64,000 bases of DNA, from NCBI RefSeq assembly GCF_002549795.1, contig NZ_CP021435.1, forward strand, positions 1,798,001 through 1,862,000. Reading direction: 5' to 3'. This DNA comes from Halomonas beimenensis (GTDB taxonomy: Bacteria; Pseudomonadota; Gammaproteobacteria; Pseudomonadales; Halomonadaceae). The notes below the pieces were generated by a model. That model was not told the DNA's origin. It made no database searches and worked only from the letters and a program-made list of their open reading frames with translations. Shown piece by piece: positions 47,130-56,990 of this stretch. The position numbers were made by a program, and so were the translations under genes. Position 1 is the stretch's first letter. The number at the start of each line of letters is the position of its first letter.

Positions 47130-48878
47130 TCAGGCGTAGACTTCGGCCCGGTTGCGCCCGCCCTGCTTGGCGGCATACAGCGCCTGGTCGGCCAGGCCGA
47201 CCAGGGCCAGCGGCTCCTGGACGTGTTCCGGATAGGCCGCGATGCCGCAGGACACGGTCACCGGGCCGAGCATCCGGTCGTGGTGCCAGAACACCGTTCC
47301 CCCGAGGGTGTTCATCAACGACTCGCCCCGGGACCGGGCGTTCGCCGCATCGGCGCCGGGCAGCAGGACCACGAATTCCTCCCCGCCCAGGCGGCAGACC
47401 ACGTCCGCGTCGCGGAAGTGGCTGGCCAGGGTGCCGGCGACGCCGGCCAGCACCCGATCGCCGGCCTCATGGCCGTGGCGGTCGTTGATGGCCTTGAAGT
47501 GATCGATGTCGAAGATCAGCAACGCCAGCGGGGCATCCTCCCGCTGGGCGCGGGTCGCCTCGTGCACCAGCAGCTCGTCGAAGTAGCGCCGGTTGTGCAG
47601 GCCGGTGAGGGGATCGGTGTAGGAATAGGTCTCCAGCCGTTCCACCAGGGTCTGCAGTTGCCGGGTGCGCTGGGCGACCTCCTGTTCCAGGTGCTGGTTG
47701 AGGCGCTTCAGGTCCCGCTGGGTGCGAGCATAGGCGTGCAGCGAGATCCCCACGATGGCCAGCGCGAAGGCCAGGGCACCGATGCTCACCGGCACCCGGC
47801 CCCAGGGCAGCAGGCCGTGGGCGACCAGCATGTCCACCAGCAGCAAGGCGCCGAAGATGGCGTAGCTGGCGAGTATCGCCCGTTGCACCGGATCGAGGCG
47901 GCGCAGGCGGGGCGCGATCGCCGCCAGCAGGATCGTCAGGCTGACCACCAGCAGGCCATCGAAGACCGGGAAGGTGATGGAGAGGTTCACCCAGCCGGCC
48001 GCGGCGGCGCCCAGTGCCAGCACCAGGTACCCCAGGTGGCCCTGCCAGATCCCGCGGATCAGGCGAGGCCGGTGATCGGCGAACCAGTGCTCCAGCAACA
48101 GGCCGATGGCGACGGGCAGGGCGAAGTAGCCGCCCGCGGCGAGGAAGTCCCATAGCAGCGGGGCGTTGATCAGCAGCTGGCTGGCCTGGGTCTCGGCGAG
48201 GATCATGACGCCGGCGGCCAGGGCGAAGAGGGCGATGGCGGCGAAGTTGCGGCGGTTGGCCTGGAAGAGGCTGAAGGCGCCGGCGAGCAGGGCCAGGAGC
48301 AGGCAGAGGGCGCTGACCACCAGGTCGGCGGCGGAGTGGCGCAGGATGAAGCCGAACAGCTCGGCCCGTTCCATCAGCTTGACCTCGCCCCACAGGCCGA
48401 TGTCGGTGTAGTCGGAGTAGACGCGGAAGTGCAGGGTCCGACCGGCGAAATCCTCGGGCAGCTCGATCATGTGCCAGGGCCAGCCGACGAAGGGGCCGCT
48501 GCCGTCGGGGGCGAAGCTGCCGTGACGGTAGATCCGTTCGCCGCCCAGGTAGGTCTCGGCGATCAGGTCGATGCTGTAGACGTAGAGCACCGGGTCGCGC
48601 CATTCGCCGTCGGGTAGGGTGATCCGGAACCAGGCGTGTCGGCGGCCGTTGCGGTTCGGCGGATTGGACGGGAAGGCGATGGGCCGCCAGGCGGTGTCAT
48701 GGTCCGGCATCGTCCAGGCGGGGGTGCCGTCGGCCAGGAAGGGCGAGTCGCCCCAGCGGTATTCCCATCCCTGGTCGAGATCACGCGGCTCCGCCTGGGC
48801 CGGGCCGGCCGCCAGCGTCCCCAGGCCCGCCAGCAGCAGCACCAGGGCCCCTCCCAGCCAGCGCGTGACTCGGCTCAT
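47130..48878 (-). CDS. Diguanylate cyclase with 7TM sensor region
   Basis: The 582-residue protein has a signal peptide ending near PAQAEP, a periplasmic beta-rich sensor of 7TMR-DISM type (about 30-165), seven membrane helices (about 175-375), a coiled coil and a GGDEF domain with an intact GGEEF at 498-502. It should make c-di-GMP. The ATG at 48878 follows GAGGAGG; a start six codons upstream would place the ribosome-binding site inside the gene. It is convergent with rsuA. Confidence 0.9.
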   Translation of the reverse strand: MSRVTRWLGGALVLLLAGLGTLAAGPAQAEPRDLDQGWEYRWGDSPFLADGTPAWTMPDHDTAWRPIAFPSNPPNRNGRRHAWFRITLPDGEWRDPVLYVYSIDLIAETYLGGERIYRHGSFAPDGSGPFVGWPWHMIELPEDFAGRTLHFRVYSDYTDIGLWGEVKLMERAELFGFILRHSAADLVVSALCLLLALLAGAFSLFQANRRNFAAIALFALAAGVMILAETQASQLLINAPLLWDFLAAGGYFALPVAIGLLLEHWFADHRPRLIRGIWQGHLGYLVLALGAAAAGWVNLSITFPVFDGLLVVSLTILLAAIAPRLRRLDPVQRAILASYAIFGALLLVDMLVAHGLLPWGRVPVSIGALAFALAIVGISLHAYARTQRDLKRLNQHLEQEVAQRTRQLQTLVERLETYSYTDPLTGLHNRRYFDELLVHEATRAQREDAPLALLIFDIDHFKAINDRHGHEAGDRVLAGVAGTLASHFRDADVVCRLGGEEFVVLLPGADAANARSRGESLMNTLGGTVFWHHDRMLGPVTVSCGIAAYPEHVQEPLALVGLADQALYAAKQGGRNRAEVYA

Positions 48879-49082
48879 GCCGCCTCCTCGATCCATGACC
48901 TGACTGGCGCCAGTATACGCCAGGGCGCGGGGACTTGCCCCGGGGCGCTGATCGCGGTCGGCATCCCCGGCCCGAGTGTGCGGCCGGTGGCGACCCGCTG
49001 GCCGGGCGTCAGGAGGAGTATTATACCGTTATCATCCTGGCCCGTGAGTGGCCGCTCACGACACCCCGGGGGCCGGGGCCAG
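48879..49082. other. Intergenic stretch between the GGDEF gene and yejF
   Basis: No gene. A small hairpin (CGTGAG with CTCACG around 49042-49060) lies downstream of yejF and might end its transcript, but there is no adjacent T-run on the expected side. A TTATACC box near 49021 could be promoter-like. Confidence 0.3.
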
Positions 49083-50672
49083 TCAGGCCACCGGGACCAG
49101 GCCCGCCGCCTCGACCAGGGTGCGGGTGTAGTCGGTGGCGGGGTCGGCGAGCACGGCCTGGCAGTCCCCGCGCTCCATGACCGCGCCGTCCTTGAGGACC
49201 AGGATGCGATGGGCCATGGCCCGGACCACGGCCAGGTCGTGGCTGATGAAGAGGTAGCTCAGCCCGCGGCGAGCCTGCAGCTCGCGCAGCAGGTTGACCA
49301 GCTGCTTCTGCACCGTGCGGTCGAGCGCCGAGGTCGGCTCGTCCAGTACCAGCAGTTCGGGTTCGAGGATGATGGCGCGCGCCACGGCGATGCGCTGGCG
49401 CTGCCCTCCCGAGAACTCATGGGGATAGCGCGACCCGCAGTCCTCGGGCAGCCCCACCTCGCGCAGCGTGGCGCGCACCCGTTGGTCCACCGCCGCGTCA
49501 TCGAGGTCGGGATGATGGAAGCGCAGGCCCTCGCTGACGATGTCGGCCACCGGCATCCGCGGCGAGAGCGAGCCGAAGGGATCCTGGAACACCACCTGGA
49601 GGCGTCGCCGCCGTCGCCGCAGGGCGTCGCCGTGCAGGCGGTCCAGGCGCTCGCCGTCGAACTCGATCTCGCCGTGGCTCTCCTGCAGCCGCAGCAGCGC
49701 CAGCGCCAGGGTGGTCTTGCCCGACCCGGACTCGCCGACGATGCCCAGGGTCTCCCCCGGGGCCACGTCCAGGTCCAGCGGCTTGAGGGCCTCGAAGGCC
49801 GGGGGGCGACGGCTGAAGAGCCGCTTGGGGCGCTGGAAGCGCACGCCCAGCCGCCGCGCCTGCAGGATCGGGGCCCGGCGCTCGATGGGCGTGGGGCGGC
49901 CGGAGGGTTCGGCCGCCAGCAGCTCCCGGGTGTAGGGGCTCCGGGGCTCGGCGAAGACCCGGGCCACCTCGCCGGTCTCCTGGGCCCGGCCCTGGTGCAT
50001 GACGCACACCCGGTCGGCGTGGCGGCGCACCAGGTTGAGGTCGTGGGTGATGAACAGCATCCCCATGCCGTGGGTGTCGCGCAGCTCGGCGAGCAGCGCC
50101 AGGATCTCGCGTTGCACGGTGACGTCCAGCGCCGTGGTGGGCTCGTCGGCGATCAGCAGCCGGGGGCGGTTGGCGATGGCCATGGCGATCATGACCCGCT
50201 GGCGCTGGCCGCCGGAGAGCTGGTGGGGCCAGGCATCCAGCAGTTCCTCGGCGCGGGGCAGCCGGACCTGCTCGAGCAGCTCCCGGCTGCGGTCGCGGGC
50301 GGCCCTGCCGGTCAGGCCCTGGTGCAGGCGCAGGGTCTCGCCGATCTGCTTGGCCACCGTATGCAGGGGATTGAGCGAGGTCATGGGCTCCTGGAAGACG
50401 AAGCCCACGCGGCCACCGAGCAGGGCCTGCCAGTCGCGCCGCGAGAGCCGGGCCAGGTCGGTGTCGCCGAGCCGGCGCGCGCCGGTGACCCGGGCATTAC
50501 GGGGCAGCAGGCCCAGGGCGCCCAGGGCGGAGACGGACTTGCCGGAACCGGATTCGCCCACCAGCGCGAGGGTCTCGCCGCGCTTGACCTCCAGGCTCAG
50601 GTCCTCGACCACGGGGGTGTCGTCGAAGGCCACGCTCAGGTCCTCGAGGCGGAAGAGGGGCTGGTCAGCCAT
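49083..50672 (-). CDS. yejF: Peptide ABC transporter ATP-binding protein YejF
   Basis: Duplicated ATPase: two ABC modules, each with Walker A (GESGSGKS, GESGSGKT), signature (LSGGQRQR, FSGGQRQR) and Walker B (LLIADEPTTALD, LLVLDEPTSALD). Length is about 529 residues. E. coli YejABEF imports peptides including microcin C. It overlaps yejE by eight bases. The ATG at 50672 gives MADQPLF; a start two codons upstream is possible. Confidence 0.93.
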   Translation of the reverse strand: MADQPLFRLEDLSVAFDDTPVVEDLSLEVKRGETLALVGESGSGKSVSALGALGLLPRNARVTGARRLGDTDLARLSRRDWQALLGGRVGFVFQEPMTSLNPLHTVAKQIGETLRLHQGLTGRAARDRSRELLEQVRLPRAEELLDAWPHQLSGGQRQRVMIAMAIANRPRLLIADEPTTALDVTVQREILALLAELRDTHGMGMLFITHDLNLVRRHADRVCVMHQGRAQETGEVARVFAEPRSPYTRELLAAEPSGRPTPIERRAPILQARRLGVRFQRPKRLFSRRPPAFEALKPLDLDVAPGETLGIVGESGSGKTTLALALLRLQESHGEIEFDGERLDRLHGDALRRRRRRLQVVFQDPFGSLSPRMPVADIVSEGLRFHHPDLDDAAVDQRVRATLREVGLPEDCGSRYPHEFSGGQRQRIAVARAIILEPELLVLDEPTSALDRTVQKQLVNLLRELQARRGLSYLFISHDLAVVRAMAHRILVLKDGAVMERGDCQAVLADPATDYTRTLVEAAGLVPVA

Positions 50673-51747
50673 GGGCATCGCTCCGTCGCTTGCGGCCGTC
50701 GCCGGCGGCATGCTGGATGTGGCGGGGATCGAAGGCGTCGCGCAGGCCCTCGCCGATGAACACCAGCAGCGAGAGCATCACGGCCAGCGTCAGGAAGGCG
50801 GTGATGCCGAGCCAGGGCGCCTGGAGGTTGTTCTTGCCCTGGGCCACCAGCTCGCCGAGGGACGGCGACCCCGGCGGCAGGCCGAAGCCCAGGAAGTCCA
50901 GCGCCGTCAGGGTGGTGATGGCGCCGGTGAACAGGAAGGGGATGAAGGTCAGGGTGGCCACCATGGCGTTGGGCAAGACGTGGCGCCACATGATCAGGCG
51001 AGACGGCAGCCCCATGGCCTTGGCGGCGCGGACGTATTCCAGGTTGCGGGCGCGCAGGAACTCGGCGCGCACCACGTCGACCAGGCCCAGCCAGGAGAAC
51101 AGCAGCATGATGCCCAGCAGCCACCAGAGGTTGGGCTCGACCAGGCTGGCCAGGATGATCAGCAGGAACAGCACCGGCAGGCCCGACCAGATCTCGATCA
51201 TCCGCTGGCCGATCAGGTCCACCTTGCCGCCGAAGTAGCCCTGGACGCCGCCGATCATCACGCCGAGCACCAGGGAGCCGGCGGTCAGCACCAGGGCGAA
51301 GATCACCGACAGCCGGAAGCCGTAGATGACCCGAGCCAGCACGTCGCGGCCCTGGTCGTCGGTGCCCAGCCAGTGCACGGCGTCCGGCGGCGAGGGCGCG
51401 GGGTGGTCGAGGTCGCGGTCCAGGGTGTCGTAGGAGAAGGGGATGGGCGGCCAGAGCATCCAGCCCTCCGCCTCGATGGCCTCCCGGGTGTAGGGATCCC
51501 GGTAGTCCGCCGGGGTGGGCAGGAAGCCGCCGAACGCGGTGTCCGGGTAGTCCACCACCAGCGGCAGGTACCACTGGCCCTGGTAGTGCATGATCAGCGG
51601 CTTGTCGTTGGCCACCAGCTCGGCGCCGAGGCTGATCACGAACAGCGCCGAAAAGACCCACAGCGAGAGCCGGGCGCGGCCGTTGCCCCGGAAGACGGCC
51701 AGGCGGCGGCGAGCGATGGGGGAGAGGCGGGCGGACAGGCGTGACAT
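50665..51747 (-). CDS. yejE: Peptide ABC transporter permease YejE
   Basis: The 360-residue permease has six membrane segments, a large periplasmic loop after the first one (about 50-150) and the EAA loop EYVRAAKAMGLPSRLIMWRHVLP. The long loop is characteristic of YejE. It lies two bases after yejB. Confidence 0.93.
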   Translation of the reverse strand: MSRLSARLSPIARRRLAVFRGNGRARLSLWVFSALFVISLGAELVANDKPLIMHYQGQWYLPLVVDYPDTAFGGFLPTPADYRDPYTREAIEAEGWMLWPPIPFSYDTLDRDLDHPAPSPPDAVHWLGTDDQGRDVLARVIYGFRLSVIFALVLTAGSLVLGVMIGGVQGYFGGKVDLIGQRMIEIWSGLPVLFLLIILASLVEPNLWWLLGIMLLFSWLGLVDVVRAEFLRARNLEYVRAAKAMGLPSRLIMWRHVLPNAMVATLTFIPFLFTGAITTLTALDFLGFGLPPGSPSLGELVAQGKNNLQAPWLGITAFLTLAVMLSLLVFIGEGLRDAFDPRHIQHAAGDGRKRRSDAHG

Positions 51748-51749
51748 GC

Positions 51750-52826
51750 TCAGGACTCCCGGGTCTCGAAGTCGATGCGCGGGTCGACCCACACGTAGGT
51801 CAGGTCAGAGATCAGCTTCAGGATCAGCCCGATCAGCGTATAGAGATAGAGGGTGCCGAAGATCACCGGATAGTCGCGTTGCATCACCGCCTCGAAGCCC
51901 AGCAGGCCCAGGCCGTTGAGCGAGAAGATCACCTCGATCAGCAGCGAGCCGGTGAAGAAGATGGCCACCAGCGCCGAGGGCAGCCCGGCGATGATGATCA
52001 GCATGGCGTTGCGGAAGACGTGGCCGTAGAGCACCCGGCGGTCGCCGGCGCCCTTGGCCCGGGCGGTGAGTACGTATTGCTTGTGGATCTCGTCGAGGAA
52101 GCTGTTCTTGGTCAGCATGGTCAGGGTGGCGAAGCTGCCGATGGCCGAGGCCACCACCGGCAGGGTGATGTGCCAGAAGTAGTCCTTGACCTTCCCCCAG
52201 GGCGAGAGGTCCGCGAAGTCCGGCGAGGTCAGGCCGCGCAGCGGGAAGACTTCCCAGTAGCTGCCGCCGGCGAAGAGCACGATCAGCAGGATGGCGAACA
52301 GGAAGCCGGGGATGGCGTAGCCGACGATCACCAGGCCCGAGGTCCAGACGTCGAAGCGCGTGCCGTGGCGCAGGGCCTTGCGGATGCCCAGGGGAATCGA
52401 CACCAGGTAGACCAGCAGGGTGGTCCAGAGGCCGAGCGAGATCGACACCGGCAGGCGCTCGAGCATCAGGGTGGTCACCTTCTCGCCGCGGAAGAAGCTC
52501 TCGCCCAGGTCGAAGGTGGCGTAGTCGGCGAGCATGCCGAGGAAGCGCTCGTGGGCGGGCTCGTCGAAGCCGAACTGGGTCTCGAGGCGTTCGATGAACT
52601 CCGCCGGCACCCCCAGGGCGCCCCGGGACTCGCCCCCGCCGCCGGCGGTGTCGCCGCCGCCGCTCTCGAGCCGGGTGCTGGCCTGGGTCGACAGTCCCTC
52701 GAAGCGGGCCAGCACCTGGTCGATGGGCCCGCCCGGGGCGGCCTGGACGATGACGAAGTTGAGCAGCATGATCCCGAGCAGGGTGGGGATCATCAGCAGG
52801 AGGCGGCGCAATACATAGGCGGCCAC
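51750..52826 (-). CDS. yejB: Peptide ABC transporter permease YejB
   Basis: The 358-residue permease begins [19 protein letters not shown], typical of the DppB/YejB branch, with six membrane segments and the [20 protein letters not shown] loop. It is separated from yejA by a repeat-rich gap of 176 bp. Confidence 0.93.
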   Translation of the reverse strand: MAAYVLRRLLLMIPTLLGIMLLNFVIVQAAPGGPIDQVLARFEGLSTQASTRLESGGGDTAGGGGESRGALGVPAEFIERLETQFGFDEPAHERFLGMLADYATFDLGESFFRGEKVTTLMLERLPVSISLGLWTTLLVYLVSIPLGIRKALRHGTRFDVWTSGLVIVGYAIPGFLFAILLIVLFAGGSYWEVFPLRGLTSPDFADLSPWGKVKDYFWHITLPVVASAIGSFATLTMLTKNSFLDEIHKQYVLTARAKGAGDRRVLYGHVFRNAMLIIIAGLPSALVAIFFTGSLLIEVIFSLNGLGLLGFEAVMQRDYPVIFGTLYLYTLIGLILKLISDLTYVWVDPRIDFETRES

Positions 52827-52883
52827 GGCGTGTCCTTAGAACTCTCTGTCAGTTCATCGTATCTTGCTGGGAGGCTGTCTTCT

Positions 52884-52939
52884 TGTGGTAGCGCTCTTTA
52901 GAGCGCGAACTGATCGCGCAGCAAGCTGCGCTCCCACGA
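52884..52939. repeat. REP-like inverted pair between yejA and yejB
   Basis: TGTGGTAGCGCTCTTTAGAGCGCGA (52884-52908, given in outline) is followed by ATCGCGCAGCAAGCTGCGCTCCCACG. The second half is the reverse complement of the REP-like unit at 17768-17793, and the first half mirrors the unit at 17814-17839 with small changes. It sits inside an operon, where REP elements often stabilise upstream mRNA. Confidence 0.7.
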
Positions 52940-52970
52940 CTGCACATCGGCGAAGATCGGTTCACGATGC

Positions 52971-53001
52971 CTCGCACCTCGCACCTCGCACCTCGCACCT
53001 C
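52971..53001 (-). repeat. Heptad array CTCGCAC x4 after yejA
   Basis: Four exact CTCGCAC units plus a partial fifth end one base before the yejA stop codon. Read along yejA the unit is GTGCGAG, so this is again a heptad-period array directly downstream of a gene. Confidence 0.75.
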
Positions 53002-53002
53002 A

Positions 53003-54817
53003 TCAGCGATTGCGCTGGCGGGCCTCGATCTCCGCGGCTCGCTCGGGCTCGATCCACCAGGCGTCGAGGTCCAGGTTGTACTCCGGGAAGGGCTCCCGCC
53101 AGCCGAACTTGTCCCAGATCGCGATACGGGTCTTGTCCAGGTGCCACTGGGGAATGACGTAGAAGCCCCAGCGCAGCACCCGGTCCAGCGCCTGGGCGGC
53201 GGTGTCCAGGGCCTCCCGGGAGTCGGCGGCGATGAGATCGTCCACCAGGTCGTCGATCACCGGGCTTTCCAGGCCGATCAGGTTGCGGCTCTGGGGCGCG
53301 TCGGCGTATTCGCTGCCCCAGAACTCGCGCTGCTCGTTGCCGGGGTTGGCGGACTGGGGGAAGCTGCCCACCACGACGTCGAAGTCGAAGGTGCGCAGCC
53401 GGTTCAGGTACTGGTTGACGTCGACGATGCGGATGTCGCCCTGGATGCCGAGCCGGGCCAGGTTGCGCAGCAGCGGCTGGACCACCCGCTCGAACTGGGT
53501 GTCGAAGAGCAGCACCTCGAGACGCAGCGGCTCGCCGGTCTCGGCGTCGACCAGGGTGCCGTCCTCCCGGTGGCGATAACCGGCCTCGCGCAGCAGGCCG
53601 AGGGCCTTGCGCAGGCGCTCGCGCATGTCCTGGGGGTGGTCGACGGGCAGCGGCTCGTCGAAGACCCGGGCGGGCAGGGCGTCGCGGTGCGGCTCGAGCA
53701 GGGCCAGCTCGGCCTCGCCGGGCAGCCCGTCGGCGGCCATCGGAGAGTTCTCGAAGTAGCTGTGGGTGCGCTCGTAGGCGCCGTAGAAGAGGTGCTGGTT
53801 GAGCCAGTCGAAGTCGAAGGCCAGGTTGAGGGCCTCGCGGACCCGCACGTCCTGGAACTTCGCGCGGCGCAGGTTCATGACATAGGCCTGCATCCCGGCC
53901 GGCTGGCCGTCGGGCACCTCCAGGCGCTCGACGAAGCCGGCGTCGGCGGCGGGGAAGTCATAGGCGGTGGCCCAGTTGCGGGCGCTGGTCTCGATGCGCA
54001 GGTCCAGGTTGCCGGCCTTGAAGGCCTCCAGGGCCACGGTCTGGTCCCGGTAGTAGTCGAAGACCAGCCGCTCGATGTTGTGGCGGCCCCGGTTGACCGG
54101 CAGGTCCCGGCCCCAGTAGTCGGCGACGCGCTCGTAGACGATCCGCCGGCCCGGGTCGACCTGGGCGATGCGGTAGGGGCCCGAGCCCAGCAGGGCGTCC
54201 CGCGTGGGACGCTCGAAGTCGTGGTCCTCCCAGTAGTGGGCCGGCAGCACCGGCATCTGGCCGAGGATCAGCGGCAGCTCCCGGGACTCGCTGTCGGCCA
54301 GCTCGAAGCGCACGGTGTCCTCGTCGAGCGCCCGGACCTCGGTGACGTCGGCGTAGTAGGCGCCGTAGAAGGGCTGGCCCTTCCCCGTCAGGGTCTCGAA
54401 GCTGAACACCACGTCGTCGGCGTCGACCGGGTGGCCGTCGTGGAAACGGGCCTCGGGATGGAGATCGAACTCGATCCACTGCCGATCGGGGCCGAGGCGG
54501 ATGCCCTCGGCCAGGAGCCCGTACATGGTGAAGGGCTCGTCGGGATTGCCGACCATCAGGGTGTCGTAGATGGCGGTGAGGCCCGAGGCCGGCGTGCCCT
54601 GGATGATGAAGGGGTTGGTGGAATCGAAGCTGCCGGTGGCGCCGCGCACCAGGCTGCCGCCCGACGGGGCGTCGGGATCGGCGTGGGGAAAGTGCGCGAA
54701 GTCGGCCGGCAATGCCGGTTCGCCGTAGAGGGCGAGGGCATGGCGGGTCGGGACGGGCTCGCTGGCCAGGGCGGGGCTTGCGGCCAGGGCGGCCATCAGC
54801 AGAACACTCGCACGCAT
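53003..54817 (-). CDS. yejA: Peptide ABC transporter substrate-binding protein YejA
   Basis: Periplasmic SBP_bac_5 binding protein. The 604-residue protein has a Sec signal peptide (ASVLLMAALAASPALA) and the family-typical GSLVRGATGSFDSTNPF and FDLHPEARFHDG segments. I chose ATG 54817, which places the signal peptide at the very N-terminus; an upstream TTG would add seven residues. It is the first gene of yejABEF. Confidence 0.93.
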   Translation of the reverse strand: MRASVLLMAALAASPALASEPVPTRHALALYGEPALPADFAHFPHADPDAPSGGSLVRGATGSFDSTNPFIIQGTPASGLTAIYDTLMVGNPDEPFTMYGLLAEGIRLGPDRQWIEFDLHPEARFHDGHPVDADDVVFSFETLTGKGQPFYGAYYADVTEVRALDEDTVRFELADSESRELPLILGQMPVLPAHYWEDHDFERPTRDALLGSGPYRIAQVDPGRRIVYERVADYWGRDLPVNRGRHNIERLVFDYYRDQTVALEAFKAGNLDLRIETSARNWATAYDFPAADAGFVERLEVPDGQPAGMQAYVMNLRRAKFQDVRVREALNLAFDFDWLNQHLFYGAYERTHSYFENSPMAADGLPGEAELALLEPHRDALPARVFDEPLPVDHPQDMRERLRKALGLLREAGYRHREDGTLVDAETGEPLRLEVLLFDTQFERVVQPLLRNLARLGIQGDIRIVDVNQYLNRLRTFDFDVVVGSFPQSANPGNEQREFWGSEYADAPQSRNLIGLESPVIDDLVDDLIAADSREALDTAAQALDRVLRWGFYVIPQWHLDKTRIAIWDKFGWREPFPEYNLDLDAWWIEPERAAEIEARQRNR

Positions 54818-54866
54818 CGCTCGGAATCCTTGTGCCAAGAGTCGCAGGAGGACCGCTCGGCCCTCG

Positions 54867-56057
54867 TCATCTACCGGAAAGTGTCAGCTGCTGGCCGGGT
54901 TGTAAAGCGTCGGGGCGGTCGATGCCGTTCCAGCGAGCCAGGTCCGCGACGGCCACGGCATGCCGGGAGGCGATGGCGGAGAGGGTGTCGCCCCGCTGCA
55001 CGACGTGTACCGCCTCCTGGCGGGAGCCCGCCGGCCGGGGCCGGTCGAGGGCGGCCACCAGCCGGTCGGCGCCCGCCGCCGGGACCAGCAGCTCGCGTAC
55101 CTGATGGGGGCGGACGGTGCGAGTTCGCAGGCCCGGGTTGAGGGCGGCCAGCTCACCGGTGGGGACCCCGGCCAGGCGCGCTGCCTCCTCGAGCCCCAGG
55201 GTGCGGGTCACCGGGACCCGCGCGAACGTCGGCTGGCTGTCGATGTCCGGCAGCTCGACGCCGTAGCGCTCGGGGTCGGCGACGATGGCCGCGATGGCCA
55301 GCAGCTTGGGCACGTAGTGCATGGTCTCGTCGGGCAGGGCCAGGTCCCAGTAGTCGCCTTCCCGGCCCTGGGCCCGGGCCTGCCGGCGGGCCCGGTTCAC
55401 GGTGCCGGCGCCGGCGTTGTAGGCGGCCAGCGAGAGCTCGATGTCGCCCTCGTACCACTGCTCGGCCTGGAGTTCGATGTAGTCCAGCGCGGCCTGTGTG
55501 GAGCGCACCACGTCGAGTCGACCGTCCCAGGCGCCGTCGCGGCGCAGGCCCAGGGCGTCGCCGGTACGCGGCATGATCTGCCAGAGGCCGGCCGCGCCGA
55601 AGCGGCTGCGTGCCTCGGGATCGAAGGCGCTCTCGACGAAGGGGATCAGGGCGATCTCCCCGGGCAGGTTGCGGCGTTCGACGCGGTCGAGGATCCAGGC
55701 CAGCCAGGGGCGAGCCCGTTCGGTGATCTCGACGATGTTGTGGGGCTCGGCACTGTAGGCGTCGATCCAGTGCTGGACGCGCGCCTGGCCGGGCCCGCCC
55801 TGCCATTGCTCCTGCCAGCGGAAGGTGTCACGCAGCCGTGTCCAGGCATCGGCCGGTTCCAGCGCCAGTTGATCCCAGAAATGCCGGGTCCCGGCGGGGG
55901 CGCCCCGGGCGCCGCTGGTGAAGACCGGGGTGTCGGCGGCCAGCCGGCCGGCCGGCAGGGTCGATGCCTTGGAGTAGGCGCCGGCGAGCAGGGCGCCGGT
56001 CATGGCGATCGTGCTGGCGAATCCGAGGAGTCGTCGGCGCGTCGTGTGATAGGTCAT
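54867..56057 (-). CDS. mltD: Membrane-bound lytic murein transglycosylase D-like protein
   Basis: The 396-residue envelope protein has an N-terminal hydrophobic segment, a lytic-transglycosylase domain with the catalytic Glu in LIPFVESAFDP and the GAAGLWQIMP and LSLAAYNAGAGTV motifs, and a C-terminal LysM domain (VHVVQRGDTLSAIASRHAV). One clear LysM is seen, fewer than in many MltD proteins; a diverged one may lie at about 280-335. Start ATG 56057 excludes a poorly conserved 89-residue extension. It lies next to gloB, as in pseudomonads. Confidence 0.9.
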   Translation of the reverse strand: MTYHTTRRRLLGFASTIAMTGALLAGAYSKASTLPAGRLAADTPVFTSGARGAPAGTRHFWDQLALEPADAWTRLRDTFRWQEQWQGGPGQARVQHWIDAYSAEPHNIVEITERARPWLAWILDRVERRNLPGEIALIPFVESAFDPEARSRFGAAGLWQIMPRTGDALGLRRDGAWDGRLDVVRSTQAALDYIELQAEQWYEGDIELSLAAYNAGAGTVNRARRQARAQGREGDYWDLALPDETMHYVPKLLAIAAIVADPERYGVELPDIDSQPTFARVPVTRTLGLEEAARLAGVPTGELAALNPGLRTRTVRPHQVRELLVPAAGADRLVAALDRPRPAGSRQEAVHVVQRGDTLSAIASRHAVAVADLARWNGIDRPDALQPGQQLTLSGR

Positions 56058-56124
56058 GCAGGGGCCTCCGGGGCACACGCCGGCCCGCCTTCGCGGGTGG
56101 GCCGGGATGTCCAGCGGGTGGGTC

Positions 56125-56892
56125 TCAGAAAGAGTCTTTCCAGGCGCGCAGGGTGGCGAAGGTGGCGACGGCGTCGTCGGTGTCACCATGGGCCGCGGCG
56201 GCCTGGCGGACGCCGGCGTCATCGCAGCGCAGGAAAGGGTTGATCCGCCGCTCCCGGCCGATGGTGCTGGGCAGGGTGGGGCGGTCGAGATCCCGAGCCC
56301 GCCGGCACTCCTGCTCGGCGGCATCGATATCGGGGTTGTGGGGGTCGGCGGCCTTGGCGAAGGCGAGGTTCGCCAGGGTGTACTCGTGGGCCGCGAAGAC
56401 CAGGGTGTCCTCGGGCAGCGCCTCCAGGCGAGCCAGCGAGGCGTGCATCTGTTCGGGAGTCCCTTCGAACAGGCGTCCGCAGCCGGCGCTGAACAGGGTG
56501 TCGCCGCAGAACAGCAGCGGCGGGATGCCGGCGGTGAAGAAGGCGATGTGATCCAGGGTGTGGCCGGGCACCTCGAGCACCTCGAAGAGACGGCCCATCA
56601 CGCGGATCTCGTCCCCGGCGGCCACCCGCTCGTCGATCCCCTCGATGGCCGGGTTCGCCGGGCCGATGACGCGGGGCGCGTAGCGGGCGATCAGCTCGGG
56701 GAGGCCGCCGACATGGTCGGGATGATGGTGCGTGATCAGCACCGTCGCCAGGTTGAGGCCTTCCCGCTCCAGGGTCTCGATCACCGGGGCGGCGTCACCC
56801 GGATCCACCACGCAGACATCGTCACTCGTGTCCTGCCGGAGCAGCCAGATATAGTTGTCGCGAAAGGCAGGAATCGGTGTCACGCTCAACAT
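56125..56892 (-). CDS. gloB: Hydroxyacylglutathione hydrolase (glyoxalase II)
   Basis: Cytosolic metallo-beta-lactamase-fold enzyme that releases D-lactate from S-lactoylglutathione. The 255-residue protein has THHHPDHVGG, PGHTLDHIAFF, FCGDTLFSAGCGRLFEGT and AAHEYTLANLAFA, covering all metal ligands. It is divergent from the methyltransferase gene. Confidence 0.96.
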   Translation of the reverse strand: MLSVTPIPAFRDNYIWLLRQDTSDDVCVVDPGDAAPVIETLEREGLNLATVLITHHHPDHVGGLPELIARYAPRVIGPANPAIEGIDERVAAGDEIRVMGRLFEVLEVPGHTLDHIAFFTAGIPPLLFCGDTLFSAGCGRLFEGTPEQMHASLARLEALPEDTLVFAAHEYTLANLAFAKAADPHNPDIDAAEQECRRARDLDRPTLPSTIGRERRINPFLRCDDAGVRQAAAAHGDTDDAVATFATLRAWKDSF

Positions 56893-56990
56893 GGGCTCGG
56901 AGTCCTCGCGCCTGGGCCGGGTACGGGGGCCGCCGGCGCCTTGATTCGGGAAGTTCGCAAAATCGGGTACTTTGGAGAGAAGAGCGCATC

